DNA of 64,000 bases from Lentzea waywayandensis. Lineage in GTDB: Bacteria > Actinomycetota > Actinomycetes > Mycobacteriales > Pseudonocardiaceae. The notes beneath the pieces are model-generated. The model saw nothing but the letters and a program-made list of their open reading frames with translations, was not told the origin of the DNA and searched no databases. How positions within the stretch are numbered: the first letter of the stretch is position 1; each line of letters starts with the position of its first letter. Below, in pieces: positions 39,525-48,477 of the stretch. The DNA lies in NCBI RefSeq assembly GCF_900115955.1, contig NZ_FOYL01000002.1:806001-870000 (forward strand), read 5' to 3'. Position numbers and translations under genes: made by a program.

Positions 39525-39888
39525 CAAACAGGTTCGCGCCGCGCGCAAGCGCAAGAAGCGCATGGCCCGCGTCATCAACGACCTCACCGACGAGCAGTGG
39601 GACGCTCTCAAGACGGCGTGGGGCGGTTGCGCCTACTGCGCCGCTCCCGCGGCTTCGCTGCAGAAGGACTGCGTGCAGGCCATCTCCCGCGGAGGCCGCT
39701 ACACGCTCGGCAACGTCGTGCCCGCGTGCGGATCCTGCAACGCGAGCAAGTGCAACGCCGAGGTGACGGGCTGGCTGCGCCGCAAGAAGCTCGACGAGCG
39801 CACGTTCCTGGTGCGCCACTACGAGATCTCGAACGAGCTGACCGCGCGTTTCGGCGAGGTCGTCCAGTCCACAGTGGAACCGGGCTGA
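39508..39888 (+). CDS. HNH-family nuclease-like protein with altered catalytic residue
   Basis: 126 residues from a GTG inside the LysR 3' end. Zinc-knuckle cysteines C41-x-x-C44 and C74-x-x-C77 frame the HNH core, with N69 and N78-x-x-K81 in place. The first His of the HNH triad, normally in a D-H pair, is replaced by Cys (K-D54-C55-V-Q-A). A basic N-terminus (KRKKR) suggests nucleic-acid binding. Nuclease activity may be reduced or absent. Confidence 0.8.
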   Translation: MPTGGSKQVRAARKRKKRMARVINDLTDEQWDALKTAWGGCAYCAAPAASLQKDCVQAISRGGRYTLGNVVPACGSCNASKCNAEVTGWLRRKKLDERTFLVRHYEISNELTARFGEVVQSTVEPG

Positions 39889-40118
39889 GCAGGTCGCCGG
39901 AGACGGTGTCCGTCACACGACCGGCCTGCCCCGCGCGACCCTGACGGCGTCCGCGCTTTCCTGCTGCCGACTGGGCCACCACATCACAGCGCCGATCCGA
40001 CAGCAGGCGAACGGGTTGAGTGCCGGCAACGGCGATTCGATCACGGCTTGGTGGTACTCGCAGACACCTTGGCGCCGACGGTGCGCTCAGGTTCGGACGA
40101 TACTTCCGGCCCAGCTGT

Positions 40119-40565
40119 TCAGGCCGCGTTGCGCACGGCGCTGTACCCGTTGAAGAGCGCGTCCCACGCCTTCTTGCACGTGGCGTCGAGCTTTCCGTCG
40201 GCACTCACCCCGCCGGCCGCGAACCACGGCTCGCACGGCGCGATCTCGGCGAGCTGGCGGCGCACCTCGGCGAGGGCGGTCTGACCGGCGGGTGGCAGCC
40301 TGGCCGACTGCTTCTCGACCTCGTCGATCACCCCTGTCACGTCGGGCATGACGTGCGTGCAGTTGTCGGCCGGGGCGACGGGCTCGCCTCGCAGGCGCGC
40401 CGCGCAGTCCGTGAGCAGGACGCCGATCGCGTCGAGCCGCGGCTGAAGGTCGGGCAGCGGCGAGCCGGTGACCGAGGGCACGGCGGGGGTGATCGTGGGC
40501 AGGGACGAGGTCCCGGTACCGCACCCGAGCAGGAGGAAAGCCAGCGCAATGGCGGAGTAGCGCAT
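40119..40565 (-). CDS. Small lipoprotein
   Basis: 148 residues with a lipobox LLLGC (Cys at 15). The mature part has four further cysteines (TDC, DNC, APC, ATC spacing) and no recognised domain; a Pro/Thr-rich linker follows the lipid anchor. Its 3' side faces the HNH gene across 230 bases in which no feature was seen. Confidence 0.75.
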   Translation of the reverse strand: MRYSAIALAFLLLGCGTGTSSLPTITPAVPSVTGSPLPDLQPRLDAIGVLLTDCAARLRGEPVAPADNCTHVMPDVTGVIDEVEKQSARLPPAGQTALAEVRRQLAEIAPCEPWFAAGGVSADGKLDATCKKAWDALFNGYSAVRNAA

Positions 40566-40588
40566 GCAGGGAGCGTAGCGAGCCCGAA

Positions 40589-40620
40589 AGGCCGCCGGAG
40601 CTGGGGTGCTCTGGCGGCCT
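40589..40620 (-). terminator. Hairpin between two lipoprotein genes
   Basis: AGGCCGCC (40589-40596) pairs with GGCGGCCT (40613-40620) around a 16-base loop, 21 bases past the stop of the COG4315 lipoprotein gene. It probably terminates that transcript ahead of the small lipoprotein gene. Confidence 0.6.
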
Positions 40621-40640
40621 CGGCGTTCACCCGATCAGGT

Positions 40641-41558
40641 TCACGCGCGGATGTAGGACTTCACGCCGTCCGGGAACCCGAGCGGGGCCGTGTCCGCCAC
40701 GTCGTCGGTCACGACGGCGGACTTGCCCTTGCAGCCCGGCTCGGACCAGATCTTCACGGCGCCGTCCGTGGTGAGCGACTTGAAGCCACCGCGCAGGTCG
40801 CCGCACTGGGCCTCGACCTTGACGCCGGTCGCGAAGTTGTTGCCGCTGAAGTCGTCGAAGTTCTTGCCGGTGAAGAAGGTCACGGAGCTCGCGGGCTTGG
40901 CACCGGGAGCCGGCGGGGCGGGCTGGGTGGCGGGAGCCTCGGCCGGGGCGACGGCGCGCTTGCCCTCGGGGTTGATCACGAACCACTTGTTGCCGACGTT
41001 CTGGCCCTTGATGTCACCGGGCTTCTCGTCCTTGTTGAACAGGTAGATCGGGCGGCCGCCGATCGTCACCTGGGTCGCGCCGTCCTGGCGCTTGACGAAA
41101 CCGATGTTCTCCCTCTTGATGCCGGGGAAGAAGAGCTTGGTGCCCTTGGCGACGGTGATCGGCGGCCACGTCTTGGCGCAGTCACCGTTGCAGTTGGACA
41201 CTCCGCCCTTCACCGGGTCGTCGCTGAACCAGTAGACCGTGAGTCCCTTGCCGTTGACGACGGCGGGCTCCAGACCGCCGGCGTTGGCGACGCGCAGTTC
41301 GACCCACTTCTGCTTGACCTCGGGGGACGCGGTCGCCGGAGCGCGGTCGCCGGTGTTCTGGTCGGCCTTGTTGGAGTTCGCCGATCCGCGCAGGAAGTCC
41401 ACATCGGACTGTTCGGCGGACGCCTGCTGCGTCTCCTGGGCCTGTTCCGTTGCGGGAGAAGCAGATCCAGACTGCGCGGCACCCTGACCGCACGCCGTCA
41501 GAGCGATGACACCGACCGCGAAAAGGGCAGCAGCGAACCCAACTTGCTTGCGACGCAT
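40641..41558 (-). CDS. COG4315-type lipoprotein fused to a crystallin-like domain
   Basis: 305 residues from the ATG at 41558; AGGA lies 12 bases upstream, whereas the in-frame ATG at 41570 directly abuts it. Lipobox ALTAC. Two copies of the Y-x-(F/W)-x-x-D signature of the 'secreted repeat' lipoprotein family are present: VYWFSDD with SNCNGDCAKTWPP, and IYLFNKDEKPGD. The C-terminal 80 residues (FFTGKNFDDFSGNNF ... GFPDGVKSYIRA) look like a beta/gamma-crystallin or I36-inhibitor-type fold with one disulfide pair. The N-terminal family is associated with redox or cell-envelope roles, not firmly known. Confidence 0.85.
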   Translation of the reverse strand: MRRKQVGFAAALFAVGVIALTACGQGAAQSGSASPATEQAQETQQASAEQSDVDFLRGSANSNKADQNTGDRAPATASPEVKQKWVELRVANAGGLEPAVVNGKGLTVYWFSDDPVKGGVSNCNGDCAKTWPPITVAKGTKLFFPGIKRENIGFVKRQDGATQVTIGGRPIYLFNKDEKPGDIKGQNVGNKWFVINPEGKRAVAPAEAPATQPAPPAPGAKPASSVTFFTGKNFDDFSGNNFATGVKVEAQCGDLRGGFKSLTTDGAVKIWSEPGCKGKSAVVTDDVADTAPLGFPDGVKSYIRA

Positions 41559-41696
41559 TGTTTTTCTCATTCCTGAGTGGACTTTCGTCAACCTGTTCAC
41601 CCCCAATCACGTACGACCCCTCCGATCGGTTCAGCCGAGTTCGAGGTGAGAGCGCGATCACACTCACAGCGGCGCCCACCCGGTACCGTTGAGGGC

Positions 41697-43094
41697 GTGA
41701 ACATCAGCCTGAGCAGCGACTTCGCTGACGCGGTGCCGGAGATGGCGGTCTCGTGGGAGGCCGTCCCGGCCGCCGAACCGGAACTCCTGGCACTCAACGA
41801 GCCACTCGCGAAGGAACTCGGCCTCGATCCCGCCTGGCTGCGCGCTGACGGTCTGCCTTTTCTCCTGAGCGGTCGTGGCGTCGCCCAGGCCTATGCCGGT
41901 CATCAGTTCGGCGGCTACTCCCCCAGGCTCGGCGACGGCCGCGCATTGCTGCTCGGTGAACTGACCGACGCCGATGGCCGCCTCCGCGACCTTCACCTGA
42001 AAGGCTCCGGCCGCACGCCGTTCGCCCGCGGCGGCGACGGACTGGCGGCCGTCGGCCCGATGCTGCGCGAGTACCTGGTCAGCGAGGCCATGCACGCGCT
42101 CGGCATCCCCACGACCCGCGCGCTGGCCGTCGTTGCCACCGGGCACGTGGTCCAGCGCGAGGAACCGCTGGCCGGTGCCGTCCTGGCCAGGGTCGCCGCG
42201 TCGCACCTGCGCGTCGGCAGCTTCCAGTACGCCCGCAACACCGGCGACCACGAGCTGCTGCGCCGTCTCGCCGACCACGCGATCGCCCGCCATCACCCCG
42301 GCAGCACCTACCTGGAGCTGTTCGCGCACGTGGTCGCCGCCCAGGCGTCCCTCGTCGCCCGCTGGATGCTGGTCGGCTTCATCCACGGCGTCATGAACAC
42401 CGACAACATGACGATCTCCGGCGAGACGATCGACTACGGCCCGTGCGCGTTCATGGAGGCCTACGACCCGACGACGAAGTACAGCTCCATCGACCACCGC
42501 GGCCGGTACGCCTACGGCAACCAGCCGATCATCGCCGAGTGGAACCTCGCCCGCCTCGCCGAGGCCCTCCTGCCGTTGTTCAGCGAGAACGAGGACGAAG
42601 CGGTCTCGCTGGCCCTCGCGACGCTGCGGACGTTCGACGCGCACTTCGAGGAGGCCTGGATCGGCGGCATGCGGGCGAAGCTCGGGGTGTCCGGCGACGT
42701 GAAGCCACTGCTGCAGGACCTGCTCGCGTTGATGCACGAGAACCACGTCGACTTCACGTCGTTCTTCCACCTGCTCGGCAAGGCGGCTCGGGGCGACGCG
42801 GAACCCGCCCGATCGCTGTTCCTCGACCTCGCGGCCATCGACGCCTGGCTCGCGCGCTGGCTCGACCTGGAACCGGACGCCGGGGCGATGGACCGAGTCA
42901 ACCCCGTCTACGTCCCGCGCAACCACCTCGTGGAGGAGGCGCTGGCGGCCGGGGCGGCCGGCGACCTGGATCCGTTCGACCGTCTGCTGAAAGCGGTTAC
43001 CTCCCCGTTCGGCGAACGACCCGGCCTGGAATACTTCGCCGATCCCGCGCCGCGGGACTTCAGTGCCACCTACCGGACCTACTGCGGGACTTGA
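41697..43094 (+). CDS. selO: SelO-family protein adenylyltransferase
   Basis: 465 residues from GTG 41697 (VNISLSSDF). SelO/YdiU is a pseudokinase-fold enzyme that transfers AMP from ATP to Ser, Thr or Tyr of proteins in redox stress response. Hallmarks visible: [65 protein letters not shown] and [10 protein letters not shown] Cys three residues from the C-terminus (TYCGT) corresponds to the C-terminal Cys/Sec of the family. Length is typical for shorter bacterial members. The TGA overlaps the ATG of trmO (TGATG). Confidence 0.95.
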   Translation: MNISLSSDFADAVPEMAVSWEAVPAAEPELLALNEPLAKELGLDPAWLRADGLPFLLSGRGVAQAYAGHQFGGYSPRLGDGRALLLGELTDADGRLRDLHLKGSGRTPFARGGDGLAAVGPMLREYLVSEAMHALGIPTTRALAVVATGHVVQREEPLAGAVLARVAASHLRVGSFQYARNTGDHELLRRLADHAIARHHPGSTYLELFAHVVAAQASLVARWMLVGFIHGVMNTDNMTISGETIDYGPCAFMEAYDPTTKYSSIDHRGRYAYGNQPIIAEWNLARLAEALLPLFSENEDEAVSLALATLRTFDAHFEEAWIGGMRAKLGVSGDVKPLLQDLLALMHENHVDFTSFFHLLGKAARGDAEPARSLFLDLAAIDAWLARWLDLEPDAGAMDRVNPVYVPRNHLVEEALAAGAAGDLDPFDRLLKAVTSPFGERPGLEYFADPAPRDFSATYRTYCGT

Positions 43095-43489
43095 TGAAGC
43101 TGCAGCCGATCGGCCACGTCGAATCGCCCCTCACCGACCGCTCCGCCGCGCCCAAGCAGGCGGACGAGGGCGCGCCGGAGGCCTTGCTCGTGTTCGCGCC
43201 CGAGTACGCACGGGCGATGCGGGAACTGGAAGCGGGCCAGGACGTCCTGGTCCTGACCTGGCTCGACCGCGCCGACAGGTCGGTGCTGGCCGTGCATCCC
43301 CGCAGCGATCTGGACCGGCCGGAGACGGGCGTGTTCTCGACCCGCTCGCCGGACCGCCCGAACCCCATCGGGCTGCACCACGTCCGGATCACCGCGGTGG
43401 ACGGCCTCAAGCTGCGAGTGGCGCACCTGGAGGCCATCGACGGCACGCCGATCGTCGACGTGAAGCCCGTGCTGGGTCCGGAACGCTGA
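43094..43489 (+). CDS. trmO: tRNA t6A37 N6-methyltransferase TrmO-like
   Basis: 131 residues, ATG overlapping the selO stop by one base. TrmO (YaeB/TsaA family) uses S-adenosylmethionine to methylate N6 of t6A37 in Thr tRNA. Family signatures: IGHVESPL at the N-terminus, KQADEGAPEA, LTWLDRAD, and GVFSTRSPDRPNPIGLHHVRI, with DGTPIVDVKPVLG at the C-terminus. The protein is the short actinobacterial form without the C-terminal extension of E. coli TrmO. Coupling to selO is visible; a functional link is not known. Confidence 0.93.
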   Translation: MKLQPIGHVESPLTDRSAAPKQADEGAPEALLVFAPEYARAMRELEAGQDVLVLTWLDRADRSVLAVHPRSDLDRPETGVFSTRSPDRPNPIGLHHVRITAVDGLKLRVAHLEAIDGTPIVDVKPVLGPER

Positions 43490-43490
43490 C

Positions 43491-46085
43491 CTACTGGGGA
43501 TCGCGCGGGCATCCCCCGTCCTGCTCCAGCCCGGCCGCCAGGTCCTCGCGGAACGGCAGCTCACCGCACAGCAACCGAGGCGTCGAGGTCGTGTCCGTGT
43601 TGCCCTGCAACACGAGCACGGCCTTGTTCGACGGCACGCGCGTGCTCGCCCCGAACCCGATCGTCCCGGTGGCGCCCTGAATGGCGTTGTCCGGCCGGAT
43701 GCTGCCGATCCCGGCGAGCAGGCCTTCCCGCACGCGCGCCCCCGGATCCGTCCGCCGCACCTGCCGGACCCCTTCCGCCAGTACCTGCATGGCGTCGTAG
43801 GCGGCGGCCGAACGCCCGTCCCCCAACGTCTGGCAGGTCTTGCGGAACACGTCGAGGTAGTTCTTGTAGAACGGCACCTTGGCGCAGTCGGCCCACGCGG
43901 CGGGGCTCGCGAACGACAGGTAGTCCAGCCGCACGTTCGGGAACTGGGCCATCGTCCCCTCCAGGATGAACCGCGTGGACGAGTCGCTCGCGACCACCGG
44001 CGGCGTGCTGCCCTGGCACTTGCTGTTCATACCGCGCAGGAACTCCGCCAGGTACTGGGCGCGGCCGGCGTAGAAGACCGCGTAGCCGGGGGTGGCCTCC
44101 GCCGGGCACGCTCCCTGGCCGAGGCTCGCCGGCGCCAGGCCCTCGTCGTCGTTCGCGACCCGGTACGACTTGTACTGGCTGACCACGATTCCGCGCTCGG
44201 CGAAGGACAGCCGGGCGTCCTCGGCCAGGTTCTGGCTGTACCTGTCGCTCGTGTCGCCGGAGAAGAAGATCGCCACGTTCGTCACGTTCAACCGGTTCCG
44301 CAGGTAGTAGGCGGCGACCTTCGACTCGCGCAGGTTGTTGGGCCCGACCTGGTAGTAGTACTCGTTGACGCTCGCCATGTCGTCGGCGGAGGTCAGCGTG
44401 CCGATGATCGGCAAGGCGTTGGAGCCCAGCCGTTTCACGGCGGACTTGGCGGTGTCGGAGCTGATCGACAGCCCGGTCACCGCGACCACGCTCCGGTCGC
44501 GGGCGGCCAGTTCGATGATCTTGTCCGCGGCGATGTCACTGGACGCCAGACCGCGACCGCCCGGCCCTTCGCCGCCGTTGGCCAGCAACATCTTGATGGG
44601 CACGTCGCTGTTCTTCTGCGCCACCCACACCCCGCGCAGCTCCTCGACCAGGGCGTGGAAGCTGTTGGCGGTGCTCGGGGTCAGCACGCTGAGGAACACG
44701 ATGGTGATCGCGTCCGGCCGCAGCGCCGCCTTGCGGTTCTCGGCCATGATCCGGCCGTAGACGTCCTCCAGCGCGGGCCGGATGTCCTGCGGCACCGAGT
44801 CGGGAACGAAGTGCCGCAACGGATCCGCCGACACCCCGATGCACTCCGCGCCGACGCGTTCCAGCGGCGAGCGCAACGACGGCGACCACCAGTCGTCGCA
44901 CCTGCCGTGGTTGACGAAGGGCACGGCCACGAGCGACCCGGCGAGCACCAGGAGCACGAGCGGCGCGGCGACGGCCCGGCGCAGGCGCAGCGGCGGGTAC
45001 TCGGAGAGAGCGCCGATGATGCCGCGCGCGGGATCGGTGGCGTCGGTCTCCAGCTCCAGTACCCAGTTCCCCGACCGCGACAGCTGCCGGAGCCAGTCGT
45101 GGTAGCCCGCGAGAGCGTCCGCGGCGTGCGTCGCCGGCACGTCGGCCGACTCCTTCGCCACGATCACGAGCAGCGGATCCGGGCGGTTCAACGGGTTCGC
45201 CCGCCACGACTGTCCACTTTGCACACCGTTGCGGACGCGTCCGATCGCGTCGACCAGCCACTGTCCCGCGCAGTCGCCGTCGTGGTCGTCGAGCAGCAGC
45301 CACGGATGGCCCGTGCGCCGCCGGCCCGTCCCCCACACCGTCCAGCGCCGGTGCGAACGCCGCAGGTCCTCCAGCAACGCGCGCACGAGCAGGTCGCCGA
45401 CCTCGTCCTCGTGCCGTTCCGCCAGGCGGTCCTTCACGACCGCACGGGCGAGGCGGTAGAGACCCTGGTGTGACCGGCCGCCCAGCGACTGCTCGCCCAC
45501 CCACTTCGCCGGGCGCCACAACAACGCCATCAGCGCCAGGCCGATGCGCGGCATCACGCCGATGACCAGCCTGATCCACCACGGGAAGTCCTGCGCGAGG
45601 TCCTGCATCCCGTCCCGCGTCACCCGCATGCGCCGTTGCAGGTGCATCCGGAACTCCCGCGCGATCTCCCGTTCCTCCTCGTCCGCCTCGACCCCGGCGG
45701 GCAACGTCAGATCGAGCAGCCATCCCACGAGGGCGAACCGCGGAAACCGCAGCCGCGCCACGCCCCGCACCTCGCTCGCGAGCTGCCCGACCACGTCGTC
45801 GAGCAGCTTGCGCCGGGACTCCGCGGCGCCGTCGACGAGCGCGAACGGGACCCGGCGGCCACGCGCGCCGGCAGGCCGGTTCGCCAGGGCGTCGAGCGGA
45901 CGCTCCACACCGGGCGGGCGGCGCAGCTGGACGATCGGCAGCGGCACGTCGCGGGAGGGCCAGCGCGGCCGGGAGGACAGGCGGTCGAGCAACCGCAACA
46001 GCTCGATCGCGCCGATGAACTGGAGGCCGCGAGTCTGCTCGGAACCCTGGAACCACCCCTGTGACGTGACTTTGGACAGCGCCAT
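43491..46085 (-). CDS. Membrane-anchored type-1 periplasmic-binding protein with cytoplasmic region
   Basis: 864 residues from ATG 46085 (GAGGGAGAG just upstream). A cytoplasmic-like N-terminus of about 160 residues, hydrophobic segments near 170-190 and 371-391, an intervening soluble region (WLLLDDHD, LLVIVAKESA) without a clear P-loop, and then a branched-chain-amino-acid-receptor-type domain from about 430 (ITIVFLSVLTP, VVAVTGLSISSDTAKSAV, YYYQVGPNNLRESKVAAYYL, AAYDAMQVLAEGVRQV). No ABC permease or ATPase genes adjoin, so the binding domain may be a sensor rather than a transport partner. The architecture is common in actinomycete genomes but its role is not known to me. Confidence 0.8.
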   Translation of the reverse strand: MALSKVTSQGWFQGSEQTRGLQFIGAIELLRLLDRLSSRPRWPSRDVPLPIVQLRRPPGVERPLDALANRPAGARGRRVPFALVDGAAESRRKLLDDVVGQLASEVRGVARLRFPRFALVGWLLDLTLPAGVEADEEEREIAREFRMHLQRRMRVTRDGMQDLAQDFPWWIRLVIGVMPRIGLALMALLWRPAKWVGEQSLGGRSHQGLYRLARAVVKDRLAERHEDEVGDLLVRALLEDLRRSHRRWTVWGTGRRRTGHPWLLLDDHDGDCAGQWLVDAIGRVRNGVQSGQSWRANPLNRPDPLLVIVAKESADVPATHAADALAGYHDWLRQLSRSGNWVLELETDATDPARGIIGALSEYPPLRLRRAVAAPLVLLVLAGSLVAVPFVNHGRCDDWWSPSLRSPLERVGAECIGVSADPLRHFVPDSVPQDIRPALEDVYGRIMAENRKAALRPDAITIVFLSVLTPSTANSFHALVEELRGVWVAQKNSDVPIKMLLANGGEGPGGRGLASSDIAADKIIELAARDRSVVAVTGLSISSDTAKSAVKRLGSNALPIIGTLTSADDMASVNEYYYQVGPNNLRESKVAAYYLRNRLNVTNVAIFFSGDTSDRYSQNLAEDARLSFAERGIVVSQYKSYRVANDDEGLAPASLGQGACPAEATPGYAVFYAGRAQYLAEFLRGMNSKCQGSTPPVVASDSSTRFILEGTMAQFPNVRLDYLSFASPAAWADCAKVPFYKNYLDVFRKTCQTLGDGRSAAAYDAMQVLAEGVRQVRRTDPGARVREGLLAGIGSIRPDNAIQGATGTIGFGASTRVPSNKAVLVLQGNTDTTSTPRLLCGELPFREDLAAGLEQDGGCPRDPQ

Positions 46086-46227
46086 CTCTCCCTCGCCCTG
46101 TTCTGCCGGTCCCAAACAGAACCTGACGGATTGTCGATCAGGACGGTCCGTGCATTAGCGGAATCCGGCTAATTCGAGGCGGGTGAGAATGCGTGAGAAG
46201 GGTGAGCCGGGCGGGTACCCCGCGGAC

Positions 46228-46395
46228 ATGAGCCAACCAGTACCGCCTGCGGAGCCCGTGCCGACCTCGCCGGGCCCTGACCAGCCGAGACCTACCGGGC
46301 CCGACCAGCCCCAGCCGCCCGGCCCGGCCCCCGATCCCCTTCGCTCTCCCGGACCGGCCCCGGATCCCCTTCCGCCGGAGCCGAAACTGATCTAG
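46228..46395 (+). CDS. Possible short proline-rich peptide
   Basis: 55 codons from an ATG at 46228 (MSQPVPPAEPVPTSPG) with repeats of GPDQP and GPAPDPL. No RBS is visible, and low complexity makes this uncertain; it may be non-coding. Confidence 0.25.
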   Translation: MSQPVPPAEPVPTSPGPDQPRPTGPDQPQPPGPAPDPLRSPGPAPDPLPPEPKLI

Positions 46396-46468
46396 TTCCG
46401 GTGGTTTGAAGTCGGAAGGGCCTGGGTACGAGCGTGGTGCCACTGCCGGGCCGACTCTGGAGCGCGCC

Positions 46469-46654
46469 ATGCTCAGTCGAGAGGAACACCAGCGGCTCAT
46501 CGCCATCGAGGGGCGTTTCCGCGTCTCCGATCCGGACCTGGCCCGCGCGCTGAGCGAGGGCCCCCTCTCACAGAGGACCCTGCGTCAGCGCGTGGCCGCG
46601 GCCCTGACCACGCTGGCCTTCAGGAAGCGACCGGGATCGCCTGGCCGGCGCTAG
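46469..46654 (+). CDS. DUF3040-family protein, short form
   Basis: 61 residues from ATG 46469. The opening LSREEHQRLIAIEGRFRVSDPDLARAL matches DUF3040, a small actinobacterial membrane protein family. The usual pair of transmembrane helices after this region is absent, so it is a truncated or soluble member. Its 3' end overlaps the convergent PLP-enzyme gene. Confidence 0.65.
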   Translation: MLSREEHQRLIAIEGRFRVSDPDLARALSEGPLSQRTLRQRVAAALTTLAFRKRPGSPGRR

Positions 46655-47666
46655 CGTTCGGCGGGGCCTCGGCCCGGTTCCAGTGCATGCGCGACCACGG
46701 CAGGTCCATGTCGCTCAGCGCGGTGATCTGCCGTGGCCGCAACTCCTCCGGCGCCGGGGCTTCCGCGTGCCGGGAGTAGGCGGCGTCGACGTAGCGGTGG
46801 CCGGTGTCCGGGGCCAGCACGACCACGTGCCGTTCCGGGTCCAGCCGCTGCTCCCACCGGGCCGCCAGGTAGGCCGCCCCCGCCGACAGTCCGGCGAAGA
46901 TCGCGTGCTCGCGCAGCAGCGCGACGCTGCCGGACAGAGCGGCGTCGAAGCCGAACCAGTGCACGGTGTCGTAGAGGGTGTGGTCGACGTTGCCGAACGG
47001 GATCGAGCTCCCGATGCCGGCGATGATGATCTCCGGGTCGTGCACGTGCTCGCTGCCGAACGTGACGCTGTCGAACGGCTGCACGCCGACCAGTCCGACA
47101 TCGGGCGCGGTCTCCCGGAGGAACGTCGTCAGCGCTCCGGTCGACGCCCCGGTGCCGACACCTCCCACGACGCTCAGGTGGTCGCAGTCGGCGTGTTCGC
47201 GGATGAGGTCGGCGATCGGCCGGTAGCCGCGGTAGTGGACGTCGTCGTGGTACTGGCGCATCCAGTGGTGCCGCGGATGATCGCGCAGGATCTCCCGCAC
47301 CCGTGCCACCCGGCGGCTCTGGTCGAGCTTCAGGCTCGCGGACGGCGGCATCGGCTCCACGGTCGCGCCGAGGATCTCCAACTGGGTGTGCAAGGTCCTG
47401 TCGACCGTCGTGGAGGCGACGATGTGACAGTGCAGGCCGTAGCGGTGGCAGGCCAGCGCGAGGGCGTGCGCGTAGATGCCGCTGGAGCTGTCGACCAGCG
47501 TGTCCCCGTGCTCAATGGTGCCGCGTTCGAGGAGGTAGCGGACGGCTTCGAGGGCGGAGGCGACCTTCATGGTCTCGAAGCGCAGGCAGAGGGTGCGGGA
47601 GTCGAGGCGTACCAGGGCAGGGCGGCTGAGGGCGTCAGCGATGTGGTGGTCCACGTCTTCTCTCAT
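46620..47666 (-). CDS. Cysteine-synthase-like PLP enzyme
   Basis: 348 residues, ATG 47666 in an ATGA overlap with the preceding gene. Fold-type II PLP enzyme: Schiff-base Lys in FETMKVAS (K34), substrate loop DSSSGIYAHALA in place of TSGNTG, phosphate-binding GGVGTGASTG, and FAGLSAGAAYLAAR near the C-terminus. The family includes O-acetylserine sulfhydrylases and siderophore enzymes such as SbnA, which join O-phosphoserine to an amino acid. Its place as last gene of a metal-transport operon favours beta-replacement chemistry that makes a metal-chelating amino acid over housekeeping cysteine synthesis. This is inference. Confidence 0.85.
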   Translation of the reverse strand: MREDVDHHIADALSRPALVRLDSRTLCLRFETMKVASALEAVRYLLERGTIEHGDTLVDSSSGIYAHALALACHRYGLHCHIVASTTVDRTLHTQLEILGATVEPMPPSASLKLDQSRRVARVREILRDHPRHHWMRQYHDDVHYRGYRPIADLIREHADCDHLSVVGGVGTGASTGALTTFLRETAPDVGLVGVQPFDSVTFGSEHVHDPEIIIAGIGSSIPFGNVDHTLYDTVHWFGFDAALSGSVALLREHAIFAGLSAGAAYLAARWEQRLDPERHVVVLAPDTGHRYVDAAYSRHAEAPAPEELRPRQITALSDMDLPWSRMHWNRAEAPPNASAGQAIPVAS

Positions 47667-48463
47667 GTTCGGGCCCGATAGCGGTACAGCGCGGTCTCGT
47701 CGGCGCTGAACTGCGAGAACGGGAACGGTTCCGCGGACAGGGCGGTGACTCCCGCGCCGAGGAAGTGGCGGGCGACGGCGCTCGCGCTCTGGGCGTAGAC
47801 GATCAGCGGGACGTCGCGTTCGCGGCAGGTGCGCAGGATCTCGTCGAACGTGCCGTTGCCGATCGTCATCCCCGTCGCCACCACGGCGTCCGCGACGCCG
47901 AGGACGTCCCGCATGTCCGGAGTCACCGGGTCGCCCCACTGCGTCGTGCGCAACGAGAGATCGCACGGCAGGCACTCGGCGCCGCGTTCGCGGATGGCCG
48001 CCACCAGCGGGTTCACCACTCCGATCAACGCGACCTTGGCGCCCGGTTCGACGTCGAGCAGGCCTGCGACGGCGGCGTCCCTCGCCCGTGCCCGCTCCTC
48101 CGGCGTTCCGGACGGCAGCACGACCCGCTCGGCGTCGGACGTCCGATGTGGACGGACGCTGCCGAGGTAGGCGTCAAGTGCCGCGACCCGTACCGGCGCC
48201 GGGGCCTCGGTGAGCAACCGCGCGACGGGAGCGCCGGAGTAGTTCGCGGCCACGGCCGGATCGGCGTCGCCTTCCGCGAACGCGCAGGCGCCGAACGCCG
48301 TTCCGACGCGGGCCAGCACGTACTGGTTGCGGTAGGTGGTGTCGCCGCCGGCCAGCCTGGTGCCGTGGTGAACCCAGAACACGCTGGTGGCGGGCAGTTC
48401 GCGCGGATCGGGACCGTGCCGGCCCGCCAGCACCCCGGCTATCAGATCATCCACTGTGGACAT
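47663..48463 (-). CDS. Rossmann heavy-metal-chelation (DUF364-type) protein
   Basis: 266 residues; ATG 48463 has GGGGAGA upstream, though an ATG at 48481 would overlap fecE by ATGA. An N-terminal domain (SVFWVHHGTRLAGGDTTYRNQYVLARVGTAFGACAF, NYSGAPVARLL) precedes a Rossmann-like half (AKVALIGVVNPLVAAIRERGAE, LGVADAVVATGMTIGNGTFDEIL). This layout matches the DUF4213/DUF364 'putative heavy-metal chelation' proteins, which are commonly linked to metal ABC transporters. Catalytic function is unknown; it could bind or process a metal complex. The stop overlaps the PLP gene start. Confidence 0.75.
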   Translation of the reverse strand: MSTVDDLIAGVLAGRHGPDPRELPATSVFWVHHGTRLAGGDTTYRNQYVLARVGTAFGACAFAEGDADPAVAANYSGAPVARLLTEAPAPVRVAALDAYLGSVRPHRTSDAERVVLPSGTPEERARARDAAVAGLLDVEPGAKVALIGVVNPLVAAIRERGAECLPCDLSLRTTQWGDPVTPDMRDVLGVADAVVATGMTIGNGTFDEILRTCRERDVPLIVYAQSASAVARHFLGAGVTALSAEPFPFSQFSADETALYRYRART

Positions 48464-48477
48464 TTCTCCCCCTCGTC

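Noticed and set aside
39889..40118. Possible small gene or terminator after the HNH gene
   Set aside because: No frame with RBS and no stable hairpin was found in these 230 bases.
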